Positions 39,718 to 48,801 are shown, counted from the first letter of the stretch. The stretch is 64,000 nt of DNA from Roseiarcus fermentans (GCF_003315135.1 NZ_QNRK01000022.1:1-64000), one strand, 5' to 3'. The notes: generated from the sequence alone by a model not told the origin. Numbers and translations are program-made.

Positions 39718-41145
39718 ATGAAACGAGCCTTGGGAGTTCTGGCTGCGGCGCGAGCGGTCGCTTTCCTGGTCGCCGTCGGGCCCGCCGCGGCCGGCAGCTG
39801 GGACGAGCGCGTCTTTCCCCCCGGCGCCCATGTCGACTTCGCCGCCGCGGCCGCCGCCGGACCCGCCGCGCTTCCCGCGCTCGTCGAGCGCGGCCGAGAC
39901 CTGTTCAAGGCGAAGTTCACCACCCTCGACGGCGCCGGTCGGCCGAAGGCGACGCAGGCGATCATCCCGACCCGGCGCAAAAGCGGCGTCAATCCGCCGT
40001 TCACCCGCACGAGCGGCCCGGATTCGAACTCCTGCTTCGGCTGCCACAACGACCCCGTCGTCGGCGGATCGGGCGACGTCGTCGCCAACGTGTTCGTCTC
40101 GGAGGGCTTCGAGAGCGCGCAATTCGACACGATCGACCCCTCGTTCTCGAGCGAGCGGCACACGATCGCGCTGACGGGCGCGGGGCTGGTCGAGCTGCTC
40201 GCGCGCGAGATGACCGCCGACCTCCAGGCGATCCGCGCGGGCGCGGTCGGGGAGGCCTGCCGGTCGGGCAAGGACGTGCGCGCCGACCTCGTCAGCAAGG
40301 GCGTGCGTTTCGGCTGGATCGTCGCTCATCCCGACGGCATCGTCGACCTCGACTCGGTCGACGGCGTCGACGCCGACCTGGTCGTGCGCCCGTTCAGCCG
40401 CAAGGGCGTGTTCACCTCGCTGCGTCAGTTCACCATCAACGCGCTCAACGTCCATCACGGGATGGAGGCGTCGGAGCGTTTCGGCGTGCGCTGGACGGGG
40501 ACGCACGACTTTTCCGAGAGCGGCGTGCCCGACGCGATCACGCCCGGCGACGTCTCGGCGCTGGTCGCCTTCCAGGCGACCCTGCCGCCGCCGACCGTCA
40601 GGGCGAACCTGCCCGACGACTGGCGCGCCGCCGCCGAGGCGGGGGCGAAGCGGTTCGACGCCATCGGCTGCCCGTCGTGCCACGTGAAGACGCTGCCGCT
40701 GAAGTCGATGGTCTTCACCGACCCGGCCCCCTACGACATGGCCGGAACCCTGCGCCCGGGCGAGGTCGGGGCGCCGATCGTCGTCGACCTGTCGACCCTG
40801 CCGTTCGCCAAGACCTTGCAGAAGAACGACAAGGGCGAGTGGCTGATCCCGCTCATGAGCGACCTCAAGCGGCATCTGGTCGTCGACGAGCAGGTCAACG
40901 CGCTCGGCAACGAACTGCAGGCGCAGCGCTTCGTCGAGCGCGACGTGTTCCTGACGCCGCGGCTGTGGGGCGTCGGCTCGACCGCGCCCTACGGCCACAA
41001 CGGCTCGTTCCGCATGCTCGACGAGATCATCGCCGCCCACGGCGGCGACGCCCGCTTCGCCCGCGACCAGTATCTCGCGCTCGAGCCCGGCGAGCGCGAC
41101 GCCGTCGTCGCCTACCTGCGCTCGCTCGTGATCGAGGCGCCGTGA
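39718..41145 (+). CDS. Di-haem oxidoreductase (DHOR-type c cytochrome)
   Basis: A 475-aa periplasmic protein with a signal peptide (VLAAARAVAFLVAVGPAAAG) and two c-type haem motifs, CFGCH (about residue 106) and CPSCH (about 320). The arrangement, plus GVGSTAPYGHNGSFRMLDEI near the end, fits the putative thiol-oxidoreductase/di-haem family related to MauG-type peroxidases. A strong ribosome binding site (GAGGCGAGGGAC) precedes the ATG. Its stop overlaps the next ATG (TGATG), so both are made together. Confidence 0.88.
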   Translation: MKRALGVLAAARAVAFLVAVGPAAAGSWDERVFPPGAHVDFAAAAAAGPAALPALVERGRDLFKAKFTTLDGAGRPKATQAIIPTRRKSGVNPPFTRTSGPDSNSCFGCHNDPVVGGSGDVVANVFVSEGFESAQFDTIDPSFSSERHTIALTGAGLVELLAREMTADLQAIRAGAVGEACRSGKDVRADLVSKGVRFGWIVAHPDGIVDLDSVDGVDADLVVRPFSRKGVFTSLRQFTINALNVHHGMEASERFGVRWTGTHDFSESGVPDAITPGDVSALVAFQATLPPPTVRANLPDDWRAAAEAGAKRFDAIGCPSCHVKTLPLKSMVFTDPAPYDMAGTLRPGEVGAPIVVDLSTLPFAKTLQKNDKGEWLIPLMSDLKRHLVVDEQVNALGNELQAQRFVERDVFLTPRLWGVGSTAPYGHNGSFRMLDEIIAAHGGDARFARDQYLALEPGERDAVVAYLRSLVIEAP

Positions 41146-42866
41146 TGAGAAACGATCCTGGACTTGCGGCGCGTTGTGGGGCGGGGTCGCCGGCCCCGCA
41201 GCGGCGCCGCCGCCGACCGCGCCCCGCGGCGCTCGCCCTCGCCGCCGCCCTCCTCGCCGGCTCCGCCGCGCAGGCCGCCGACCGGATCGCGCCGGCCGGC
41301 GACGTGCCGCTCATGCGCGAGGAGGCGCAGGCTGCCGGGCTGAACAGCGTCTACGACGGCCCGTGGGAGTTCTTCGTCGGCGGCGGAGGGGCGGCCCTCG
41401 ACTGCGACGGCTCCGGCTTCCCCTCGGTGTTTCTGGCCGGCGGCAAGAACCCGGCCAAGCTCTACGTCAACGTGTCGAAGTCCGGCGGGCCGCTGAAATT
41501 CGTCGAGAAGCCGATCGACGTCGACCCGAAGCTGCTCACCGGCGTGATCGGCGCCTATCCGATCGACATCGACGGCGACGGCCGCATGGACCTGTTCGTC
41601 CTGCGCGTCGGACGCAACCTGATGCTGAAGGGCGGCCCCGACTGCACCTTCGCCCTCGCCGACAAGGAGTGGAGCTTCGAGGGCGATCCCGGCTGGACAA
41701 CCTCCTTCGCCGCCGAATGGGAGCCGGGCCAGAAGTTTCCGACGCTGGCGATCGGCCATTACGTCGACCGCGATGCGCCCGGCTCGCCCTGGGGCACGTG
41801 CGAGGAGAACGCGCTCTACCGCCCGCAGCCCGGCGACAAGCCGGACTATTCGGTCCGCACCCCGCTCGCCCCGGGCTTTTGCGCGCTCTCGATGCTGTTC
41901 ACCGACTGGAACCGATCGGGCGTCCCGAGCCTGCGGATCTCCAACGACCGGCAATATTACCGCGGCGGCGAGGAGCAACTGTGGCGGGTCGAGCCCGGCA
42001 AGCCGCCGCGGCCGTACGGCCGCGCCGACGGCTGGCGGCATCTCACCATCTTCGGCATGGGGATTGCCGAAGCCGACATCGACGGCTCGGGCTTCCCGCA
42101 ATATTTCCTGACCTCGATGGGTGACGAGAAGTTGCAGAAGCTCGATACCGAAGAGGCGGGCCGCGGCGAATTGCCGGTCTACCGCGACATCGCCGGCGAG
42201 GTCGGCGCGACCGCGCATATTCCCTACACCGGCGGCGACAAGCGCCCCTCGACCGCCTGGCACGCCGAATTCGCCGACTTCACCAATGTCGGCCTGCTCG
42301 ACATCTTCGTCTCCAAGGGCAACCTGTCGCAGATGCCCGACTTCGCCGCCTACGATCCCAGCAACCTCCTGATCGGCCAGTGGAGCGGCAAGTTCGCGGA
42401 AGCCGGCGACCTCGCCGGCGTCTCCGGCAATCGCACCGGGCGCGGCGCGCTGGTCGCCGACTTCAACCTCGACGGCAAGCTCGACATCTTGCAGATCGAT
42501 CGCGGCGCCAATGTCGCGCTGTTCCGCAATCTCGGGGACAGAAACGGCGACGGGCCGCCCTTGCCCTCGGGCAACTGGAGCGAAATCCGGCTGGTTCAGC
42601 CGAATCCCAACCGCGACGCGGTCGGCGCGAAAATCTCGGTCAAGACGGGCGTGCGCACGCAGACCCGAACCATCCAGGTCGGGGGAGGGGACGCCTCCGG
42701 CCACATGGGATGGCTGCACGTCGGCCTCGGCACGGCCGAGCGCGCGGAAATTCGCGTGCAATGGCCGGATGGCGAGTGGAGCCCGACCTACCGCGTGTTC
42801 GCCAACCAGTTCGTGGTGGTGGACCGGACGAAGCCGCAGGCGTCATACTGGTATCCGAGCCGGTGA
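41145..42866 (+). CDS. CRTAC1 family protein with FG-GAP and ASPIC/UnbV domains
   Basis: A 573-aa exported protein: signal peptide rich in Arg then Ala/Leu (PAALALAAALLAGSAAQA), repeated FG-GAP-type calcium-binding blades (IDIDGDGRMDLFVLR, AEADIDGSGFPQYFL, VADFNLDGKLDILQIDRG) and a C-terminal ASPIC/UnbV segment (GAKISVKTGVRTQTRTIQV, GLGTAERAEIRVQWPDGEW). Such proteins form beta-propellers on the cell surface or periplasm. Translational coupling to the di-haem oxidoreductase suggests one redox or adhesion complex; no experimental function is known to me. Confidence 0.9.
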   Translation: MRNDPGLAARCGAGSPAPQRRRRRPRPAALALAAALLAGSAAQAADRIAPAGDVPLMREEAQAAGLNSVYDGPWEFFVGGGGAALDCDGSGFPSVFLAGGKNPAKLYVNVSKSGGPLKFVEKPIDVDPKLLTGVIGAYPIDIDGDGRMDLFVLRVGRNLMLKGGPDCTFALADKEWSFEGDPGWTTSFAAEWEPGQKFPTLAIGHYVDRDAPGSPWGTCEENALYRPQPGDKPDYSVRTPLAPGFCALSMLFTDWNRSGVPSLRISNDRQYYRGGEEQLWRVEPGKPPRPYGRADGWRHLTIFGMGIAEADIDGSGFPQYFLTSMGDEKLQKLDTEEAGRGELPVYRDIAGEVGATAHIPYTGGDKRPSTAWHAEFADFTNVGLLDIFVSKGNLSQMPDFAAYDPSNLLIGQWSGKFAEAGDLAGVSGNRTGRGALVADFNLDGKLDILQIDRGANVALFRNLGDRNGDGPPLPSGNWSEIRLVQPNPNRDAVGAKISVKTGVRTQTRTIQVGGGDASGHMGWLHVGLGTAERAEIRVQWPDGEWSPTYRVFANQFVVVDRTKPQASYWYPSR

Positions 42867-42903
42867 CCCCTCGTCCCGACGGGGCGGCGCGAGGGGGAGG
42901 CCA

Positions 42904-42928
42904 GCCTCTCCCGCCTGCGCGGGGAGGC
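42904..42928. terminator. Hairpin between convergent genes
   Basis: GCCTCTCC pairs with GGGGAGGC (one G-T pair) in the 66-bp space between the CRTAC1 gene and the minus-strand lipoprotein gene. It is a plausible bidirectional terminator without a T-run. Confidence 0.4.
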
Positions 42929-42932
42929 CCGC

Positions 42933-43448
42933 CTACGCCCGCCGCAACTTCTTCTTCAGCAGGTAGGCGAAGGACACGGCGAGGGCGTTGACCCGGTTCT
43001 GGTTCGACTGCTCGACCAGCGCATTGTCGACCGGGCTGGAAATCCAGGTCGAAGTCGTGCGGATGGGGATCTGCTGTCCGTTGAACGTCGCCACGCCGCG
43101 CATCCGGTCGGGGTCGGCGGGGCCGCCTCCGCCGAGATAGATCGAGTTGACGACAACGCTCAGCGTTCCGCCGCTCGGGTCGCCCGGCGCCATGTGGGAC
43201 GAAAGCGCCTGCGCCAGCGCGCCCGGCAGCGCGTCCTGCGCCCATTGCGCGGTCGGGTTGCCGCTCTGCCCGACCAGCGGCGTGGTGTCCACGACGACGC
43301 TGGCGATCCGGTAGCCGACCGGCGCGGGAGCGGGCGTCGCGCCCGCCGCGGGCGCCGTCTGCGTGGTGTTGCAGCCCGCGAGGCCGGCGGCGGCGAGGGC
43401 GCCGACGCTCGCGAGGAGGCCGCGACGCGAGACGATGATGGTGGACAC
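42933..43448 (-). CDS. Twin-arginine lipoprotein of unknown function
   Basis: A 171-aa protein from GTG 43448 (AAGGGG upstream). The leader SRRGLLASVGALAAAGLAGC combines a twin-arginine motif with a lipobox (LAGC), so it is exported folded and lipidated. After a Pro/Ala linker comes a compact domain: VGYRIASVVVDTTPLVG, GALAQALSSHM, TLSVVVNSIYLGGGGP and NALAVSFAYLLKKKLRR. The domain is not one I recognise. The alternation of strands and helices resembles small outer-membrane assembly lipoproteins, but this is speculation. Confidence 0.75.
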   Translation of the reverse strand: MSTIIVSRRGLLASVGALAAAGLAGCNTTQTAPAAGATPAPAPVGYRIASVVVDTTPLVGQSGNPTAQWAQDALPGALAQALSSHMAPGDPSGGTLSVVVNSIYLGGGGPADPDRMRGVATFNGQQIPIRTTSTWISSPVDNALVEQSNQNRVNALAVSFAYLLKKKLRRA

Positions 43449-43549
43449 GTGCGACCCCTTGTGGACAGTTGCGATTCGCTTTTCGCGGCCGAAGGGACGG
43501 CTTTTTTCGCCCGCCGTCAATCCCCGCCCCGGCACGGCCGCCTCGCGAG

Positions 43550-44308
43550 CTAGTTGTCGATCGTCTCGAGCACCGTGTGCAGCGCCGCGCCGCTGACGCG
43601 GAACAGGCCGGTATAGGGCAGACCGAGTTCGAGGATGAGGAAGATCGCGAACGCGACGCAGATCGCGCCGAACGCCATCGCCGCGACCACCAGTCCGTTT
43701 TGCTTCACGAACAAGCCCATGGCGAAGAACAGGATGACCGCCCAGATCGTCAGCACGGTCAGCATCCCCGAACTGATCGGGTGGCTCGCGACCTGCAGAT
43801 CGATCATCACCCGTCCCTGCATGATCTGGTTGGTCAGGAGGTTGGCCGACGCGAGCGCCTGCTTCTGCGCGTCGGTCTCGGGCTTGAGGGTGGCGAGAAA
43901 GGCCTTCGTCGCCTGGGCGGAGGCGAGCGGCATCGTGACCGACAACAGCTTCGGATCGGGGTCGCGGTCACCCCAGAACGTTTCGTACACCGTCTGGACG
44001 GACTCCTTGAGGCGGTCGCGCGCGGGCTTCGTGTCGGGCCCGAACTGGGCGAGCGCCTGGTCGAGCATCAGGATCTGCGACGACAGCATCTCGAGTTCGG
44101 TCTTCTGGGTGCCGAAGAAGCCGAAGCTCGTGCCGATCAGCGTGCCCAGCACCAGAGCGAGCAGCAGGCTGACGATGCCGGTGACCTGCCCGACGACGCT
44201 GCGCGCGCTGTCGTCCTTCACGGCCTCCGGCAGGCGCTTGTGCGCCCAGAGGCCGAGCAACCCCGCGCCGAGGATGAGGATGAAGATAACGATCGATACG
44301 AGGACCAT
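43550..44308 (-). CDS. DUF4239 (bestrophin-like) membrane protein
   Basis: A 252-aa membrane protein: helix 1 VSIVIFILILGAGLLGLWAH, helix 2 VTGIVSLLLALVLGTLIGTS, a soluble middle section (TELEMLSSQILMLDQALAQF, DRLKESVQTVYETFWG), then two C-terminal helices (LTVLTIWAVILFFAMGLFV, AAMAFGAICVAFAIFLILEL). Length and topology agree with DUF4239 proteins, proposed to be bestrophin-like channels. GGAGG stands upstream of the ATG at 44308. Function unknown. Confidence 0.8.
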   Translation of the reverse strand: MVLVSIVIFILILGAGLLGLWAHKRLPEAVKDDSARSVVGQVTGIVSLLLALVLGTLIGTSFGFFGTQKTELEMLSSQILMLDQALAQFGPDTKPARDRLKESVQTVYETFWGDRDPDPKLLSVTMPLASAQATKAFLATLKPETDAQKQALASANLLTNQIMQGRVMIDLQVASHPISSGMLTVLTIWAVILFFAMGLFVKQNGLVVAAMAFGAICVAFAIFLILELGLPYTGLFRVSGAALHTVLETIDN

Positions 44309-44654
44309 CACGGCGCCTCCCTTTGGTTGTTGACGCTCCGACGCCGAACGCGGCGAATGCGCTCTCGCCCTGTCCCTGCCGACGCGGGCGGCGTCGCCGA
44401 CGTGCGGTCCCGCCGCCACGCCTTCGCGCCAGCCCCTCGATTCGAGCCCCTCGATTAAAGCGCCGGCGTCGGGCTTCCGGGGCGGAGCCGACGCGCCGAC
44501 TGGTCTATTTTGTTCGAACGATTTGTAAAGTGCAGGGAGCCGCGCCGGCGCCCGCAATCCGCGCCGGAGTCCCACGCCGGGGCGGTCGCATGGTTCGTGC
44601 GCGCAGGCGTTCGCGGGCGGCGCCTGCGCCCTCCTGCCGATCCCTCCGCCATGG

Positions 44655-44759
44655 ATGAGCCTGAACCACGGCTTCATCACCCGGCGCGGGCGCACGCTGT
44701 CCCCGGCGGGCAAGGCCTTGCTCGAGATCGTCAGGCCCGTCGAGCGCCGGATTTCGTGA
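44655..44759 (+). pseudogene. C-terminal remnant of a LysR-type regulator
   Basis: A 34-codon stretch ending in TGA reads SLNHGFITRRGRTLSPAGKA and LLEIVRPVERRIS, which looks like the extreme C-terminus of LysR-type regulators (…TRRGRxLSPAA..A..). No HTH or effector domain is found upstream in any frame, so only a fragment remains. The rest of 44309-44783 carries no gene I can support. Too short for certainty. Confidence 0.35.
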
Positions 44760-44783
44760 CGCCCGCGCCGTCGCCGCCGACGG

Positions 44784-45314
44784 CTACGGCCTGACGTCGC
44801 CGACGGTCGCCGGTCTTGCGATCGAATCGACGATGCGCGCGCGGGCGGCGGCGCATTCCTGCGCAGTGAGAAGCGATTTGCCGCACAGGTCGTTCAGCTT
44901 CGCGAGTCGCTCCTCGATCGTTCCGGACGTCGGCTCGGTCGGCTTCCCCGGCATGGCGTCGCGGCTCATCAACGCCTCCGTCAGCCGCGAGGCCGTCGCG
45001 GCGACCGCGCCGGGGCCGGGAGCGACGCCGGTCGCGACCAGGCATCCCCAGACCAGGATCAGGCCGGCCGCGGCGGCGGCGAGGCCCGACAGGACGTCAA
45101 TCGCGATCAGCGCGGCGATCGCCACGACGACCGGCCAGATCCTATGCCAGTCTCCGCCGAGAAGGCTCAAACCGACCGTCGCGACCACGGCGAACAGCGC
45201 CGCCCGGCCAAGTCTCCCGAGTCCCACCGCCCCGCCCCCCGTCGACAGAACCGAGCGCCACTCGCTTCGCGCGTCTTGCGCCCGATACGCACACCCTTCA
45301 CACGATAGCACCAT
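44784..45314 (-). CDS. Membrane protein with a C-terminal SHOCT-like domain
   Basis: About 176 aa from ATG 45314 (a TTG at 45329 is also possible). It has two hydrophobic segments (RAALFAVVATVGLSLLGG; WPVVVAIAALIAIDVLSGLA and following Ala-rich helix) and a C-terminal stretch TIEERLAKLNDLCGKSLLTA followed by QECAAARARIVDSI. That matches the SHOCT pattern (L..L..L...G.IT..EF...K..IL), a short oligomerisation module at the ends of membrane proteins. The N-terminus has a CEGC pair. Function unknown; no ribosome binding site is evident. Confidence 0.6.
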   Translation of the reverse strand: MVLSCEGCAYRAQDARSEWRSVLSTGGGAVGLGRLGRAALFAVVATVGLSLLGGDWHRIWPVVVAIAALIAIDVLSGLAAAAAGLILVWGCLVATGVAPGPGAVAATASRLTEALMSRDAMPGKPTEPTSGTIEERLAKLNDLCGKSLLTAQECAAARARIVDSIARPATVGDVRP

Positions 45315-45493
45315 TGCATGACGTATCAATGGCGAAGCGGGCGCGCAAACATCCGTCGACGGACTCCGTCAGCGGCCCGGGAGGCGGCTCGCCGCGCCGC
45401 CTTCCGTGAGCGCCGTGCACACTTTTTCGTCACGTCGCGGTGGGTTTTGATCTAGACCAAGGGCTTCGACGTTCCGCAGGTCCGGAGGGGCGC

Positions 45494-47281
45494 ATGTGCC
45501 GCGGGTGTTTCAGCCAGCTCATCCTTCATGACACGGTCCACGCGGGGGGCCTGGCGGCTCTCCTCGGCAAGGCGGCGGGCATGCCGACCCGGCGGGCGTT
45601 CATGGCCTATTCGGTCGGCGCGGCCTCGGCGGTCTCCGCAGTCGGCGCGGCCCCGGCCTTCGCCGCGGGCGCCGGCGCCGACCTCATCTTGCGCGGCGGG
45701 ACGGTCCGGCCGCGGCCCGGCGCGCCGGTCGCCCAGGCGATCGCAGTCAAGGGTGGAAAGGTGCTCGCGGTCGGCGACGAGAGCGAAATCTCCGGCCTGA
45801 AGACAGCCGACACGAACATCGTCGATCTCGCCGGCCGCACGCTGTTTCCGGGGTTCATCGACCCCCACAATCACACGATTCTGGCCGCGCTGATCTTCGA
45901 ACTGCTCGACGACGTCGGCTACGCGAAATATCCGACCCGGGACAAGCTCGTCGCGCATCTGAAGCAGGAGGCGGCGAGCAAGCCCGCCGGGCAGTGGATC
46001 GTCGGCTCCAATTTCGACAACCTGCTGCAGGGCGGCGATTTCACCCTCGCCGAACTCGACGCGATCTCGACCGACCATCCGATCTTCGTCTGGTACACCA
46101 ACGGGCACGACGCCTGCGTCAACTCCGAGGCGCTGAAGGTCGCGGGGATCGCGCCTGACGTCGGCGATCTGCCGGGCGGCGGCCATTTCGGCCGCGGCCC
46201 CGACGGCAAGCTCGACGGGCTGGTGTACGAAGAGAGCGCGATGCTCAAGTTCGCGGTCCACTTCCTCGGCAAGATCACGCCCGAGGTCGCCGCAAAGGCG
46301 GTCGCCGATTACGCCCGCCATGTCGCGTCGGTCGGCAACACGATGCTGCACGAGCCGGGAACGATCCGCTCGGACTGGATCGCGCCGTTCGCCAAGCTTT
46401 CCAACACGCTCGCCTGCCGCACCAGCGCGAGCGTCATGTATGGCGACACCAAGGGGCTCGAGCCCTGGCTCGGCCGGGGCTTGGGCAAGGGCGCGCCGGT
46501 CGACGGCTCGCTGTTCTCGCTCTATGGCGTCAAGATCTTTGGCGACGGCTCGAACCAGACGGAGACCGGGGCGCAGACGAAGCCCTACCTGAACTCGTCG
46601 GCGAAGGGCGCGCCGAATTTCGACGCTGCGCAGATGAAGGAGATGGTCGCGCAGGTGAAGGCGCTGGGCCTGCCGGTGCAGGTCCATTGCAACGGCGACC
46701 TCACCATCGACCTCGCGCTCGACGCGATCGAAGCCGCCTATGCCGGCGCGACCGATCCCGGCGTCAACCGCATCGAGCACGCGACCATGGCGCGCCCGGA
46801 CCAGATCCGGCGGATGAAAGCGCTCGGCGTCCAGCCGAGCTTCCTGATGAACCACGTGCGCCTGTACGGCGCCGCCTACCGCGACCAGATTTTTGGCCCG
46901 GAACGCGCGGCCTTCATGGACCCGGCGGGCGCCTGCGTGAAGGAGGGCCTGCCGTTCACCCTGCACACCGACGGGCCGTGCTCGCCGCCGGGACCGCTGG
47001 CGCTGATCGCCACCGCGGTGACGCGCCGCTGCGTCATCGACGGGTCCGTGGTCGGCCCCGATCAGGCCGTGCCGCTCGACGACGCGATCCGCGCCGTGAC
47101 GCTCCACGCCGCCCGCCAGCTCGGCCAGGGCGACCGCCTCGGCTCGCTCGAGCCGGGCAAGGAGGCGGACTTCACGATTCTGGACAGCGACCCCTATGGG
47201 GCGAGCCCGGACGCGATCGCCGCCATCAAGGTCAGCGAGACGTGGGTCGCGGGGGAGCGGAAGTTTTCGGCGTCGTTGTAG
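45494..47281 (+). CDS. Tat-exported amidohydrolase, YtcJ-like
   Basis: A 595-aa metal-dependent hydrolase. The leader has MCRGCF at the very start, then TRRAFMAYSVGAASAVSAVG and AAPAFA, a twin-arginine signal at residues 32-50. The catalytic domain shows LFPGFIDPHNHT (HxH), VHCNGDLTIDLALDA, NRIEHATM and FTLHTDGP; YtcJ-type proteins hydrolyse N-acyl or carbamoyl groups. GGAGGGG before the ATG at 45494 sets the start. The last codons and the stop lie inside a dispersed 39-nt repeat. Its Cys pair ahead of the RR motif resembles the amidohydrolase at 14079. Substrate unknown. Confidence 0.85.
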   Translation: MCRGCFSQLILHDTVHAGGLAALLGKAAGMPTRRAFMAYSVGAASAVSAVGAAPAFAAGAGADLILRGGTVRPRPGAPVAQAIAVKGGKVLAVGDESEISGLKTADTNIVDLAGRTLFPGFIDPHNHTILAALIFELLDDVGYAKYPTRDKLVAHLKQEAASKPAGQWIVGSNFDNLLQGGDFTLAELDAISTDHPIFVWYTNGHDACVNSEALKVAGIAPDVGDLPGGGHFGRGPDGKLDGLVYEESAMLKFAVHFLGKITPEVAAKAVADYARHVASVGNTMLHEPGTIRSDWIAPFAKLSNTLACRTSASVMYGDTKGLEPWLGRGLGKGAPVDGSLFSLYGVKIFGDGSNQTETGAQTKPYLNSSAKGAPNFDAAQMKEMVAQVKALGLPVQVHCNGDLTIDLALDAIEAAYAGATDPGVNRIEHATMARPDQIRRMKALGVQPSFLMNHVRLYGAAYRDQIFGPERAAFMDPAGACVKEGLPFTLHTDGPCSPPGPLALIATAVTRRCVIDGSVVGPDQAVPLDDAIRAVTLHAARQLGQGDRLGSLEPGKEADFTILDSDPYGASPDAIAAIKVSETWVAGERKFSASL

Positions 47282-47308
47282 ACGCGGCCGCTGGCCGCGT
47301 ACCGCGCT
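47270..47308 (-). repeat. 39-nt dispersed repeat, copy 2, overlapping a stop codon
   Basis: Reverse complement of 2008-2046 with one mismatch (by eye). Its first 12 bases are the last codons and TAG stop of the amidohydrolase gene, so this element has landed on, or defines, the 3' end of that gene. Confidence 0.75.
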
Positions 47309-47348
47309 GAGTGAGCGCGGCTACCGGCGCCCGCGGGGGCGCCCCAAA

Positions 47349-47852
47349 TCACCGGAAGGCCGAGAACGCCCCGCGCCAATGGGCCAGGGCGGGTTCTTCG
47401 GCGCCTTCGCGCAGGCTGACCACCGCGCCGAGCACGATGGCGTGCGAATGCCGCTCGATCGCCTCCTCGACCAGGCAATCGAAGGCGGCGATCGCGTCGG
47501 CGAGCACCGGCGCGCCGGTGGCGAGCGTCGTCCAATCGGCGCCGTCGAAGCGCCTCGCCCCGTGCACGCCGCCGCGTCCGCTGAACCGTTGCGCCAGTTC
47601 CTCGTGCCGCGCCGACAGAAGATTGACGCTGAAGGCGCCGGCCTCACGGATGGCCGCCAGCGTCGCCGAGCTGCGCGACAGCGAGACGATCAGGGTCGGC
47701 GGCGTGAGCGAGAGGGAGGCGAGCGCGGTGACGGTGCAGCCGGTGCGCCGGGTCTCGTCGCCGCAGGCGACGATCGCCACGCCCGACGACAGCGTCCGCA
47801 TCGCGCTGCGAAACGCGCCGCTGTCGGCGTGGTGCAGGCGCCGCTCGCTCAA
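47349..47852 (-). CDS. Flavin reductase family protein
   Basis: A 167-aa FMN-binding split-barrel protein: FRSAMRTLSSGVAIVACGDE, GCTVTALASLSLTPPTLIVS, SATLAAIREAGAFSVNLLSA and VVSLREGAEEPALAHWRGAF. These blocks are typical of HpaC/RutF-like reductases that supply reduced flavin to two-component monooxygenases. No monooxygenase is adjacent. The start is a TTG (47852) behind GGAG; a shorter start at MRTLSSG is possible but would cut the conserved N-terminus. Confidence 0.85.
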   Translation of the reverse strand: MSERRLHHADSGAFRSAMRTLSSGVAIVACGDETRRTGCTVTALASLSLTPPTLIVSLSRSSATLAAIREAGAFSVNLLSARHEELAQRFSGRGGVHGARRFDGADWTTLATGAPVLADAIAAFDCLVEEAIERHSHAIVLGAVVSLREGAEEPALAHWRGAFSAFR

Positions 47853-48024
47853 GCGTCGGCTCCGCGATCGATTCCGCGGCGCGGCCGCTGCTCGCAGGCA
47901 TGAACGGACATCAACAATTCTTCCCGACGTCGTTGCCCACGAAGCGCCAGCGCGTCGATCATGGGGCGGCCCCTGGGCTCACTTGCGGCGCCGGAAGCGC
48001 CGGCGTCAAGGCGCGCGCCCGATC

Positions 48025-48801
48025 TCACGCCAGCGCGATCGCCGACACGAGCCGCCCGTAATCGGGCTCGCGCCGATGGGTCGTGCGGCGATAGCTGAAG
48101 AAACGCGCGTCGTCAGCGTAGGTGTCGAGGCCCATGTCCTCGAACCGTCCGACGCCGGCGCGGGCGGCGCGTTCGGCGATATAGGCCTTGAGATCGAACA
48201 TCGAATGGCCCGGCCGCCGGCTGGCGACGAAGAATCGCTCCGGCGCTTCGCCGGCGTCCGCGAAGGCGGCGACGAACTCGGGGCCGACCTCGTAGGATTC
48301 CTGAGCGATGCAGGGGCCGAGCGCGGCGACGATCGCCTCGGGCCGGGCGCCGAGCCGCGTCATCGCGGCGACCGTCGCCTCGACCACGCCGGTCAGCGCG
48401 CCTTTCCAGCCGGCGTGCGCCGCGCCGACGACGCGGGCCGCGGGGTCGGCGAACAGGATCATGCCGCAATCCGCGCCGGTCACGCCGAGCGCCAGCCCCG
48501 GCGTCGCGGTCACGAGGCCGTCGCAGCGCGGCCGCGCGTCGGGCGCCCAGGGTCCGGAGATCGCGATCGCGTCGGCGGAATGGACCTGATAGGGCACGGC
48601 AAGCCGGTCGGCCGGAAGGCCGAGCGCCGCCGCCATCCGCTTGCGATTCTCGGCGACCGCTTCGGGCGCGTCACGCGAGCCGACCCCGCCGTTCAGCGAG
48701 GCGTAGACGGCCGCCGAGACGCCGCCCCGGCGGGTGAAGAAGGCGTGCGCGACGCCGGGGAGGTCGAGGCTGCGGGCGCTGAGGAACGGCGCCGCGCTCA
48801 C
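48025..48801 (-). CDS. pgeF: PgeF/YfiH family (polyphenol oxidase/LACC1 type)
   Basis: A 258-aa protein from GTG 48801. Motifs: HAFFTRRGGVSAAVYASLNG, VHSADAI, the metal Cys in GVTGADCGMILFAD and the His in VVGAAHAGWKGALTGVVEAT, then LGPCIAQESYEVGPEF. Members act as multicopper-like or zinc purine nucleoside enzymes and correct misincorporated serine in peptidoglycan (PgeF). Third gene of lgt-midA-pgeF, with a 4-base GTGA overlap to midA, which supports a cell-envelope role. Confidence 0.9.
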   Translation of the reverse strand: MSAAPFLSARSLDLPGVAHAFFTRRGGVSAAVYASLNGGVGSRDAPEAVAENRKRMAAALGLPADRLAVPYQVHSADAIAISGPWAPDARPRCDGLVTATPGLALGVTGADCGMILFADPAARVVGAAHAGWKGALTGVVEATVAAMTRLGARPEAIVAALGPCIAQESYEVGPEFVAAFADAGEAPERFFVASRRPGHSMFDLKAYIAERAARAGVGRFEDMGLDTYADDARFFSYRRTTHRREPDYGRLVSAIALA

